Below, in pieces: positions 46,878-55,305 of a stretch of DNA of 64,000 nt (position 1 is the stretch's first letter; each line of letters opens with the position of its first letter). The notes beneath the pieces were generated by a model. The model saw only the letters and a list, made by a program, of their open reading frames with translations. It was not told the origin of the DNA and ran no database searches. This DNA comes from CAWIJK01 sp963836375 (GTDB lineage: Bacteria; Actinomycetota; Acidimicrobiia; Acidimicrobiales; RAAP-2), in the NCBI GenBank assembly GCA_963836375.1, contig CAWIJK010000004.1, positions 992,001 through 1,056,000 of the forward strand. The letters are read 5' to 3'. A program made the position numbers and the translations under genes.

Positions 46878-47397
46878 CGTTCCGGCAATTGCCCAACGCG
46901 CGCACGTGAGTACAAAGGGAAAAACGTGACGAGCTTAACCGGGGCGTCGCGTAACCTGAGGTCATCGAGGGTGGGGACTCGGGGGTTCAGTCTCGGGCGA
47001 TTTCCCCCCTTTTTTTGTGCCTGGGCCCTGCAGGCGGGAGCGGGACTCGGAACGGCCGAAAGGACGGGTCTTGGGACGACGCGGGGTGCTCCTTCCGGTT
47101 CGCGTCAGAAACCTCCAGGTGAAAGGGTATTTGCCGCTGGCGGGGACAATTGGGCGAAAACCTTCGGCCTAACTGAAATTTCTTGTACTTCTGGACCGAG
47201 ATCTGACTCGTTCAAGTGGTGAAACCGTGTCTTGCCAAGCCCAGGGCCAGTGTCGCGGCACGCCCGAGTTCGCTCCCGGAGGGGGCCGTGCAACGGGAGC
47301 GTCCACCTCACCGGGCGGTTCTCTCTCGGGTTCGCCCAGCGGGACAAGTGACGTGACCGGCGTCGTAGATCAAGCAAGCGGCGAGCTGACGCACGGG
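46878..47397. other. Intergenic region, 520 bp, with a hairpin plus T-run
   Basis: It separates the divergent FG-GAP and GT2 genes. GGGGG (46981-46985) and the C-run at 47004-47009 can pair, followed by seven T (47010-47016), resembling a plus-strand terminator although no plus-strand gene precedes it. The stretch from 47227 is open in the GT2 frame but reads as low-complexity leader. A GTG at 47353 is an alternative GT2 start. No good promoter pair is visible. Confidence 0.4.
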
Positions 47398-48216
47398 ATG
47401 CGGCTCTCCGTCGTGATTCCCACCACCCACAGGGTGGCAGCGGTCCGCGATTTGGTCGGGCAGATCAGGGCCACGACTCCCGTGGCGACCTCGGTCACCG
47501 TCGTCGACAACGGTCCGAACGCCGCTCAAGAGGATTGGGAGACCTTCGGCGGAGAGCTCATTGTTCGAGATGAGTTTCTCGGATCAGAGCAGGCGTTCGC
47601 GCTCGGCCTTTCCCACGCACCGGAAGCTGACTGGTACCTGCTGCTTGACCACGATGCTCGACTTTCGGACGACTCGCTCTCAACACTTCTTGGCAGCGCG
47701 TCCGATAGGGACGCCGTCTACTCGGCCAACCAGGACGGCGAGGGAATCTCTTGGGACCGCAGAAACGGTCGGACCCCGGGACCGCGGGATCTCAGCCCTG
47801 CGCTGATCCCCGTGCAATTCGCGCCATGGTCCGGACTACTGCTCAACCCAAGTGCGGCAAAGATCATCGCTTCGATGAATTCCGGCTTCTTCTTCTATTG
47901 GGACGATTATTTGGCGTGTTGGGCGCTCCGGCGTGCCGGACTCCGTATCTGGGGTGTACCGGCGGCTGTTGTCGGCAACGAGCGTCTCCCCAAGGACTGG
48001 CTGAGCCCCTGGCGGGCGTACTACAACGCGCGGAACCACATCCTCTTCCACCGTCAGACGGGTTCGGGAGGCCGGATCGAACTCATTTTGGTTCGGGGGA
48101 AAGATCTCGTGATGGCATCGTTTGGGGAGCGGCGGGCCGAGCGGATGCGGGCCATCGCCCGCGGCATTTTCGATGGTCTGGCCGATCGCCGGGGCCCTCA
48201 TATGCTGCCGATGTGA
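47398..48216 (+). CDS. GT2-family glycosyltransferase
   Basis: A 272-residue GT-A glycosyltransferase of family GT2. It opens MRLSVVIPTTHRVAAVRDLV, continues with TVVDNGPNA, and has the metal/nucleotide motif LLLDHDARLSDDSL (DHD in place of DxD). Later blocks are PVQFAPWSGLLLNPSA (acceptor-side loop) and FFFYWDDYLACWALRRAG, where WDDYLAC corresponds to the catalytic-base ED region. It resembles rhamnosyl- or galactofuranosyl-type GT2 enzymes. Start ATG 47398 fits the domain boundary. It precedes the methyltransferase gene by 243 bp. Confidence 0.87.
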   Translation: MRLSVVIPTTHRVAAVRDLVGQIRATTPVATSVTVVDNGPNAAQEDWETFGGELIVRDEFLGSEQAFALGLSHAPEADWYLLLDHDARLSDDSLSTLLGSASDRDAVYSANQDGEGISWDRRNGRTPGPRDLSPALIPVQFAPWSGLLLNPSAAKIIASMNSGFFFYWDDYLACWALRRAGLRIWGVPAAVVGNERLPKDWLSPWRAYYNARNHILFHRQTGSGGRIELILVRGKDLVMASFGERRAERMRAIARGIFDGLADRRGPHMLPM

Positions 48217-48459
48217 GGTGAATGGTTCCCGAGCCGACCACTCGGACAGACACGTGACGGAATTCAGACAGCAGCGTCTTCACCTCTTTGCGAAGGACCC
48301 GATGGATTTCGACGCATTCTACGGTGTATCAAGCGCTACCGGCCCGCCTCGTCTCTTCGTGCCAATTCAACCGTGCCGGGGAGGCGGAACCCGAAGGATC
48401 GGAACTACTTCGAGGGGAAGGCACCCAGGAGTGCAGCTGGTACGAGGAGGGCTGGGGTG

Positions 48460-49326
48460 ATGCTGGAGAGCGATGTGGCGACGTTCTGGGAGTCGCATCC
48501 GTGTGGTGATGCTTCGGTGGGCGGCCTGGTTGATACGTACGACAGAGATTACGAAGCCTTCTTCACGGACTACGACAAGGCCCGCTATGCCGTCGAATCT
48601 CACATTCCGGCCTGTCTGGACGATCTGCAGGTGGCGGGGAAGCGTGTGCTTGAGATCGGCCTCGGGCAGGGGGCGGAGTCCGAGCAGCTGATTCGGCGGG
48701 GAGCCATCTGGAGCGGCCTGGACGTCACCGCCGAGGCGGTGAGTCGGGTGCGGACCAGACTCGAGCAGCGTGACCTGCCCTTCTCGGATATCCGCCAGGG
48801 CTCAGCCACGGCCATCCGCTTCCCCGACGACCAGTTCGACCTCGTGTTTTCCCACGGCGTCCTCCACCACATCCCGGACATTCGCGGAGCGCAGCGCGAG
48901 ATCCACCGAGTCCTGAGGCCGGACGGTCGGCTGGTGGCCATGCTCTACGCCCGGCGCTCCCTCAATTACCAAGTGTCGATCCGGATCATTCGCCGGGCTG
49001 CGCTGCTCGGCGCCTGGCCGCTTCGTCGTCATATCCACTCGGGAATGCTGGCTGACCATCTGGCGACGGCAGAGCAGGAAGGTTTGTGGAGCTACCTTCG
49101 GATGCAGAGATTCCTCCACGCCAACACCGACGGTCCATCGAGCCCCTTCGCTCGGGTCTACAACCTTAGAGATGTCGACCGGCACTTCCGTCATTTCGAG
49201 ATTCGAAGTTGTCACCAGCACTACATGCATGCCCCGCCGCTACCGGTTCATGGCTGGCCGGGTGGCCGGGTGATGGGGTGGCATCTGTGGGTCGAACTTT
49301 CTCCGGTGCCGTTCAACCGGCATTGA
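48460..49326 (+). CDS. SAM-dependent methyltransferase, class I
   Basis: A 288-residue methyltransferase. The first 55 residues (FWESHPCGD; TDYDKARYAVESHIPACLDD) are typical of sugar/polysaccharide-linked methyltransferases. Motif I is VLEIGLGQGAESEQLIRRGA, followed by GLDVTAEAV, DLVFSHGVLHHIPD and IHRVLRPDGRLVAMLYA. The C-terminal half is a substrate domain rich in His and Arg. Between a GT2 gene and a beta-helix gene, it probably methylates a sugar or lipid-linked intermediate. ATG 48460 follows a GGAGG about 10 nt upstream. Confidence 0.85.
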   Translation: MLESDVATFWESHPCGDASVGGLVDTYDRDYEAFFTDYDKARYAVESHIPACLDDLQVAGKRVLEIGLGQGAESEQLIRRGAIWSGLDVTAEAVSRVRTRLEQRDLPFSDIRQGSATAIRFPDDQFDLVFSHGVLHHIPDIRGAQREIHRVLRPDGRLVAMLYARRSLNYQVSIRIIRRAALLGAWPLRRHIHSGMLADHLATAEQEGLWSYLRMQRFLHANTDGPSSPFARVYNLRDVDRHFRHFEIRSCHQHYMHAPPLPVHGWPGGRVMGWHLWVELSPVPFNRH

Positions 49327-49513
49327 GATCTCCCGTGTTGGTCCGGGAAGCGCGGGTTCGGGGGTAGCGGCGAAGAGCCTGGCTCTGTCGCATTGGTCAG
49401 GAGCGCCACCTGATTCGCCAGCCCGGCTCGACCCGACCAAAAGCCTCTTCCTGAGGGTCCACGTTTGGCGAAGCGGGTCGCGCGCCGCTAAAGCCCGCTC
49501 GGAGCAACGAGCG

Positions 49514-52057
49514 TCAGTTGAGCTTGCTGGCGTCGTAGCTGCTCCCGCTGTCTTGGGCCGGATAGACGACGTTCGAGACCGGGTCCTTGAAGCCGGCGGT
49601 CCATTTGGCCCAGGAGGAATCACTACTCTGGTTCCCTTCATCGAATTGCCAGGGGCCGTTGTAGGTGTTCTCCTTGAAGACATTGTTCTGGGTGTCGGTG
49701 ATGTAGTACTGGACCGTGTAGCCACCGTAGGGACTCTGACTGCCCCACGGATTGACGTTGGACCAACTAGCAAACAAACCGTTAAAGCCGCATTCGAAGC
49801 TTTCTGCGGGACCGGACACCGGATTCTCGTTCACACAGGCAGGTCCGACGATTGTGGGGTTGAAATCGAAGGTGTTGTTCTCGACCAGGACGTTCTGTGC
49901 CTTCCACTGGCAATCGTCGTAGTAGTCGATCGGGGTTTGGCCGGGACCGCTTCCGGCAAGATTGGTGGATGAACACGAGGTCCAGTTGGCCCGGGCCCCG
50001 GTGACGGGCCCGCTGGTCGTCGCCGCGCTGATGGTGACCGAGGTCCCAGCGGTTTCGCCGGTGATGGTGGCAGTCGACGGAATGCCAGCAGTTCCCGAGA
50101 AGATCGCGTCACCAACGATGCCCGCCGGGAAGTTCCCGTCGATCGTGGTGCTTCCGCTGTTCCAGGACACGTTGGGGAGTCCGCCCCCGCCCGGGCTGTA
50201 GTACACCTGAGAGGGGTCGACCAGCGTGCAGAGCCCGTCGGACTCGCCGGTGGCCAGGTCACCGCAATAGCGGCCACCATCTTGGTAGACGATCACGCCG
50301 CTCCAGTTGTCTATGAGCACATTACCGGTCACGGTCAAAGAGCCGCTGTAGTCGCCGCCAACGCGACTGTCACCACCCGATTCCGAAATGTAGATGGCCG
50401 GCATCGGAAAATCGTCACATCCGGCCTGAGGTGTCGTCATCGTGCAGGCGCCTATGCCGTTGCCGATCAGGGTGTTGTCGGAAATCAGAGCGTTGTACGA
50501 AATCTCGTAGACGATTCCTTCGGATTGATTGTTGGCGATGTAGTTGTTCGAGATGTCGAAGCCCGTGTTGTCGGAGTCAACCCAGAGCCCGACTTCCAGG
50601 TTGTCGTGGATGTAGTTGTACTCGACGGTCGCGCCGTCTGTCTCCCAGAATTTCGCGCCACCGGCACAGCCGCACTGGGTTCCACCGGGCTGGTCGTAGT
50701 TGTCTGTGTCGTTGAAGCTGATCTCGTCGTACTCGACCGTGACGTTGCTCACCCCAGAGGCGGTGTACGCATTGAAACCGTATTCTCCGTTCTTCGTCAG
50801 GCAGTCGTATTCAAGGATATCGTTGCTCCCCACGGAGACTCCGGCGCCGTATTCAGTGTCCTCAACCGTGTCGTGGGAGATCGTCCAGTTTGACGCCACG
50901 TCCGAGTTCACGGCTCCCTGACCCTCTCCTCCCCCGGAGAAGTTCTCGATGGTGAGGTAGCTGAGCGTCACTCCCGTGGCTGAGCCGGTGAATGCTGCTT
51001 CGCTGGTGCCGTCCTCACCGTTCAGAATGGCACCCGGTGCCCCGACAAGATCGTCTCCGGTGGCGGGGTCGAGTTGGGTCGTCGCCATGTCATAGACGCC
51101 GGGAGAGAACCAGTACGTGGTGTTTGTCGCGAAGCCCTCTGTGAAATTGGACGGACTGAGAGTGACCGCTCCGCTCGGGGCTGTCGACGGACCGTTGAGG
51201 ATCGTGGAGTTTCCGCACACCTCGACGGGAGGAACCGAAGGGGCAGCGGTCGCTGAAGAGGTAGGAGCGGTCGTGGGGGTCGTGGCAGGGCTTGCACCGG
51301 CGGGTACAAGAGCCAACACTCCGCTGACCGCGGTCCGCGCCGGGACACTCGACCAGGACCCTTGCCAGCTTGTCTCAGTGGGAACGGCGATCGTCGCCAT
51401 GGCGGCTTGGGCGGTCGCCGCATCGTTGACGGTGGCTCCCGGAGTGGCACCGGCGGGGACGTTCGGTACGACCTCAGATCCTCCAGATCCCTCCCCGAGG
51501 ACTAACAGCTCGTCGGTCGTCTTGGTGATTGTCGCAGGAGAAAGCACACCTCCCCCGGACTTCGCGACCTGAACGGGCTCGGAATCATTGACCCCGCTGA
51601 ACGCCATCGTCACCATCGAAACCGGTCCAGCCGGTTGGAGGTTCGCCGTGGCGGACGTGGGGGAGCCGCTGACGACATTCATGCAAGCGACAAACGTGGT
51701 GGAGGCCGTCACCGTGTCGAACTCCTGACTCGAACCCTGCGGACACGTCACGGCAACGATTGGACTTGTGTCGATTACGCTCACCACGACATCCCCGCTC
51801 GCTGTCCCAGTCGGCAAAGTCGTCGTGGCGGTTGCGCTGCTTGCGGAATCGAACGTTGTCGCTGATCCGACCACCTGCGGGGTGCTGTTGCTTGCTGCGC
51901 CGGATTCTCGACCTCCGAAAGTCAACACGGCGGCGGCCGTCATCCCTCCGACTAACACGAGAGCGACGGCAACGCTCAACCACAGGCGGGCGCGGACGTA
52001 ATGCAACAATCCGTCACGGACCGACCTCAGAGGCCTCGAATCGGGTCCAGCCCGCAT
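49514..52057 (-). CDS. Membrane-anchored/secreted right-handed beta-helix protein
   Basis: An 847-residue protein. An N-terminal TM or uncleaved signal (about 27-47, LSVAVALVLVGGMTAAAVLT) is followed by an immunoglobulin-like or jelly-roll region (about 55-250), a Thr/Pro/Ala linker, and a right-handed parallel beta-helix (about 300-640). The helix rungs read VTLSYLTIENFSGGG, NWTISHDTVEDTEYGAGVSV, NVTVEYDEISFNDT, FDISNNYIANNQSEGIV, as in NosD/pectate-lyase-like PbH1 repeats. Such proteins bind or cleave polysaccharide at the cell surface. No catalytic residues are evident. A strong promoter lies at 52178-52206. Confidence 0.82.
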   Translation of the reverse strand: MRAGPDSRPLRSVRDGLLHYVRARLWLSVAVALVLVGGMTAAAVLTFGGRESGAASNSTPQVVGSATTFDSASSATATTTLPTGTASGDVVVSVIDTSPIVAVTCPQGSSQEFDTVTASTTFVACMNVVSGSPTSATANLQPAGPVSMVTMAFSGVNDSEPVQVAKSGGGVLSPATITKTTDELLVLGEGSGGSEVVPNVPAGATPGATVNDAATAQAAMATIAVPTETSWQGSWSSVPARTAVSGVLALVPAGASPATTPTTAPTSSATAAPSVPPVEVCGNSTILNGPSTAPSGAVTLSPSNFTEGFATNTTYWFSPGVYDMATTQLDPATGDDLVGAPGAILNGEDGTSEAAFTGSATGVTLSYLTIENFSGGGEGQGAVNSDVASNWTISHDTVEDTEYGAGVSVGSNDILEYDCLTKNGEYGFNAYTASGVSNVTVEYDEISFNDTDNYDQPGGTQCGCAGGAKFWETDGATVEYNYIHDNLEVGLWVDSDNTGFDISNNYIANNQSEGIVYEISYNALISDNTLIGNGIGACTMTTPQAGCDDFPMPAIYISESGGDSRVGGDYSGSLTVTGNVLIDNWSGVIVYQDGGRYCGDLATGESDGLCTLVDPSQVYYSPGGGGLPNVSWNSGSTTIDGNFPAGIVGDAIFSGTAGIPSTATITGETAGTSVTISAATTSGPVTGARANWTSCSSTNLAGSGPGQTPIDYYDDCQWKAQNVLVENNTFDFNPTIVGPACVNENPVSGPAESFECGFNGLFASWSNVNPWGSQSPYGGYTVQYYITDTQNNVFKENTYNGPWQFDEGNQSSDSSWAKWTAGFKDPVSNVVYPAQDSGSSYDASKLN

Positions 52058-52177
52058 GGCAACTGCTCCTCAGCAGATCTGGGACTGCGGAGACACCGAC
52101 CACATCTTGCCATCCCCCCATTGCCCGGTACGGGTCATCGACATACGTCTCGTAAGTCTGCAAGTGCTCGTTGAAAA

Positions 52178-52206
52178 ACATTATCACCAAAAGGGAAACT
52201 CGTCAA
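52178..52206 (-). promoter_or_regulatory. Consensus promoter for the beta-helix gene
   Basis: On the minus strand TTGACG (52206-52201), a 17-bp spacer and TAATGT (52183-52178) form a near-consensus housekeeping promoter. Transcription would start near 52171, giving a leader of about 114 nt before the ATG at 52057. Confidence 0.65.
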
Positions 52207-52278
52207 TGAAGAGAAGTCTTCGACCCTGATATCCGAAGATATGGACGAAGAGCAAAAGTCCGCTAAGCCCGGGAGACC

Positions 52279-55269
52279 ATGCCCCTGACCAGCGATGCTC
52301 TGGACGTTCCTCACCGGGTTTTGCAGCACAGAGCCGGCCGAAGAGGGGGCCATTCATATGTCCAGACTGAAAGGCCGATGACTGGACTTGAAACGGCACA
52401 TTTCTCGGTGGCAAAGAGCCAACATGGTGGGGCGGGAGTCTCGAGGCCGGCTCCTGGGCGGCGCGGCTCGGACAGTCCGGAGGCGAGCCTCGGATGTCCC
52501 GAATTCGGGGTTTGGGCAGAGCGTGAACCTCTTCGGGCGATGTATCAAGTGGGCCCGGTAGAGCCTCAATTTCGGGTGAGTTCTGACAGCTCCGGAGGAC
52601 GGGTCGCGGCCGCCCCCCGGCCTGTGGCCCCGATCGCCGCCCGCCAGCCGCACGTTGTGGTGGCTTCGATGCTACGGCCCGCCGGGGGAACGGGGGTGCA
52701 GACCCACACCCAGGAATTCATGGCCTACCTGGAAAGGAATGAGGTCCCCGCGACTCTTGTCACGCCCCATTCGTGGGGTGGGCCATTGCGCATCCCGGCG
52801 TTCGGTCCGCAGCTCCTTCTCAATCCGATTAGTGGAGCGGCGAGCCTCCAATGGCACAGATACTGGCACGGAGCCTTTCTCCGTCAGGCCCTCCGCCGCA
52901 TTCTTCGGGATGCTGGCGAAGTTGTCATCTATGCCCAGTGTCCAGTTTCCGCCAAGGCTGCACTGGAAGCTCGGCACCACCCGAGCCAGCGCGTTGTCAT
53001 GGCCGTGCACTTCGCAGTCTCCCAGGCTGAAGAATGGGCGAGGGCGGGTCGGATCTCGACTGGTGGTCGGACATTTCGGGCCATTCGCGAGCTTGAAGAG
53101 TCCACCCTCTTGCGCTTGGACGGGATCGTGTTCGTCTCAGAGTCATCCTCTCGCGACCTCTCCTGGCTTGGAGGCCTACAGAACGTTCGCTCAACGGTGG
53201 TCCCCAACTTCATCGAGGCCTCAGAGCCAACGGTAGAGCCGGGTTCCTTGGGAGACCTGGTCAGTATTGGTGGACTCGAGGGTCGAAAGAATCAGACGTA
53301 CCTCCTGGATGTGCTGGCCGGCGCCAATCGTCTCGGCGCCCGGTACACCCTGGATCTCATCGGGGAAGGGTCCGATGAACCCGAGCTCCGCAAGAAGGCG
53401 GAGAGGTTAGGTCTCGACGGTCAGGTGAGGCTCAAGGGCTTCTGCCCTGATGCGAAGTCGTTGCTGCCGGGTTATCGCGGCTACGTCCATGCTGCCTGGG
53501 TGGAAGTATTACCTCTCGTCATCATCGAGGCGATGGCTGCCGGTATCCCAGTGGTCGCCGGTGATGTCGGTGGAATCTCCGAACTCATCGATCCCGGAAC
53601 ACAGGGGTGTTTCTGGCCACTTGATGATCCCGACCGGTCTGCGCAGATTCTGGTGCACGTCATGAACGACGAGCCGAAGCGACACGCGATGGGGTTGGCC
53701 GCAAAGAGAAGGTTTGAATCTCAGTTTTCATCGGCAGTTGCCGGGCCGCGACTGTTGCAGTTCCTCCTTGGCGTCCAACGTGACGGCGAGGAGGCACAAC
53801 CGCTTCAGGTGCAAGAAGCAGCCGACACATTCACCAATACGGCGGAGTCCAGTACGGCGCTTCGAGCCCAGCCCACTTCGAATCTGCCGGCAACCCCGTC
53901 CAAGACTCGTACCCTGACAACCCGCGTCGGACTGACCGCCATCGACCAGGCGGTCTCGTCCATTTCCAACTTCGCTGTCGGTGTGGCGGTGGCCCGAGTT
54001 GCCGGTGTCTCGGGTCTTGGAGCCTTCTCACTGGTCTACGCAATGTCTCTTATCGCCATCTCCTCTCATCGGGCCCTTGTCACTGACCCAATGGCGATCG
54101 AGGGTGACCTTCGCGATCCGGAGGCCAAAGAGCACGTTCGCGTCGGCCTCGCTGCTGAAATCTCCCTGGGCGTCGTTTCAATGATCACGTTCCTGGTTGT
54201 GGGTCTCGTGCTTCTGGCTGTGGGTCAGGACAGCTTCGGGTACGACTTTCTCGCGCTGGCTCCGTGGCTGCCCTTTCTCATAATTCAGGACTACTGGCGC
54301 TGGATTGCATTCATGGCGTCAGAGCCCGGTAAGGCTCTGGCTAACGACGTGATCTTCGATGTCGTCCAGTTTCTTTGTTTCGGCCTCCTCATTGGCTTCG
54401 GTATGCACTCGTCGGCGCTGGCCATCAGTGCCTGGGGTCTTGGTGCGGCGGCCGGGGCGGTGTACGGGCTCTGGCAGTTCTCAGTGAAATGCACATTCAG
54501 AGGGGGAATGGTCCGACTCAGATTGCGTTGGGGAGTGAGCAAGTGGTTGGTCGGTACGAACGCTGCTGGCTGGGGCGTGTCGCAGAGCTACGTACCCCTG
54601 GTGGCGATCTTTCTTGGACCAGTGGGACTGGGTGGCCTGAAGGCAGCCTCCAGCCTTGTTACGGGACCGGCGTTGGTCTTGATCCAAGCGGGAGGGAGCG
54701 TTGGACTTCCCGAGTCTTCGCGTGGCTTGAAGGAAAACGGCTGGCCGGGGCTGCGTCGAGTGCAGCGGAGCGTGACAGCGGCGGGCGTTGCCACGATGGG
54801 GTTCGTCGTACTCGTCATCGTTCTCTTTGGACAGAAGCTCTTGGAAGTGATCTATGGGAGCCAGTTCGGCCAGTTCTACACGGTGGCGATCGTCCTGGCC
54901 GTCGCGTACTTCATCGGGACGATAGCCTTGGGCGCAATCATCAGCCTGAAGACGGTGAAGCATACGCATTCTCTCTTCAGGATAAACGTACTGGCACTGC
55001 CAGTCTCGGTGATCGCCACGGTAATCCTTGTACCGTCGTTCGGCATTTTGGGAGCAGCATACGCAACCCTCGTCACGTGCACCTTTACTGCTGGCGGTCA
55101 GTGCTGGGAGCATTTCCGTTATTCCCGCAAGGCGGCAGAGTCGATGAGTTCATTCCCGACCACTGACGGCTCGCCGATGTCCGAGGGTCAGTTCGCCGAG
55201 GAGACGTCGCCGGAGTCTCCGCTACCCGATCCTAGGCTCGGCCCGACGATTGGAACCGTCGGCCCCTAG
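52279..55269 (+). CDS. GT4 glycosyltransferase fused to a polysaccharide-flippase-like membrane domain
   Basis: A single uninterrupted 996-residue frame. Residues about 124-515 form a GT4 glycosyltransferase (HVVVASMLRPAGGTGVQTH; VSIGGLEGRKNQTYLLDVLA; VLPLVIIEAMAAGIPVVAGD; SELIDPG). After a polar linker (about 515-545), residues about 549-950 are a polytopic membrane domain with about 12 predicted helices resembling Wzx/MATE-like oligosaccharide flippases (ISNFAVGVAVARVAGVSGLG; AFSLVYAMSLIAISS; ALVLIQAGGSVGLPESSRGL; GILGAAYATLVT). It would add a sugar and help translocate the lipid-linked glycan. The first 120 residues are unstructured, and starts at 52378 or 52540 are possible. GC is lower than in the first 38 kb. 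Confidence 0.85.
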   Translation: MPLTSDALDVPHRVLQHRAGRRGGHSYVQTERPMTGLETAHFSVAKSQHGGAGVSRPAPGRRGSDSPEASLGCPEFGVWAEREPLRAMYQVGPVEPQFRVSSDSSGGRVAAAPRPVAPIAARQPHVVVASMLRPAGGTGVQTHTQEFMAYLERNEVPATLVTPHSWGGPLRIPAFGPQLLLNPISGAASLQWHRYWHGAFLRQALRRILRDAGEVVIYAQCPVSAKAALEARHHPSQRVVMAVHFAVSQAEEWARAGRISTGGRTFRAIRELEESTLLRLDGIVFVSESSSRDLSWLGGLQNVRSTVVPNFIEASEPTVEPGSLGDLVSIGGLEGRKNQTYLLDVLAGANRLGARYTLDLIGEGSDEPELRKKAERLGLDGQVRLKGFCPDAKSLLPGYRGYVHAAWVEVLPLVIIEAMAAGIPVVAGDVGGISELIDPGTQGCFWPLDDPDRSAQILVHVMNDEPKRHAMGLAAKRRFESQFSSAVAGPRLLQFLLGVQRDGEEAQPLQVQEAADTFTNTAESSTALRAQPTSNLPATPSKTRTLTTRVGLTAIDQAVSSISNFAVGVAVARVAGVSGLGAFSLVYAMSLIAISSHRALVTDPMAIEGDLRDPEAKEHVRVGLAAEISLGVVSMITFLVVGLVLLAVGQDSFGYDFLALAPWLPFLIIQDYWRWIAFMASEPGKALANDVIFDVVQFLCFGLLIGFGMHSSALAISAWGLGAAAGAVYGLWQFSVKCTFRGGMVRLRLRWGVSKWLVGTNAAGWGVSQSYVPLVAIFLGPVGLGGLKAASSLVTGPALVLIQAGGSVGLPESSRGLKENGWPGLRRVQRSVTAAGVATMGFVVLVIVLFGQKLLEVIYGSQFGQFYTVAIVLAVAYFIGTIALGAIISLKTVKHTHSLFRINVLALPVSVIATVILVPSFGILGAAYATLVTCTFTAGGQCWEHFRYSRKAAESMSSFPTTDGSPMSEGQFAEETSPESPLPDPRLGPTIGTVGP

Positions 55270-55305
55270 CCGATGCTGGGCCATAAGTCGGTCATTCGAG
55301 CGGGG

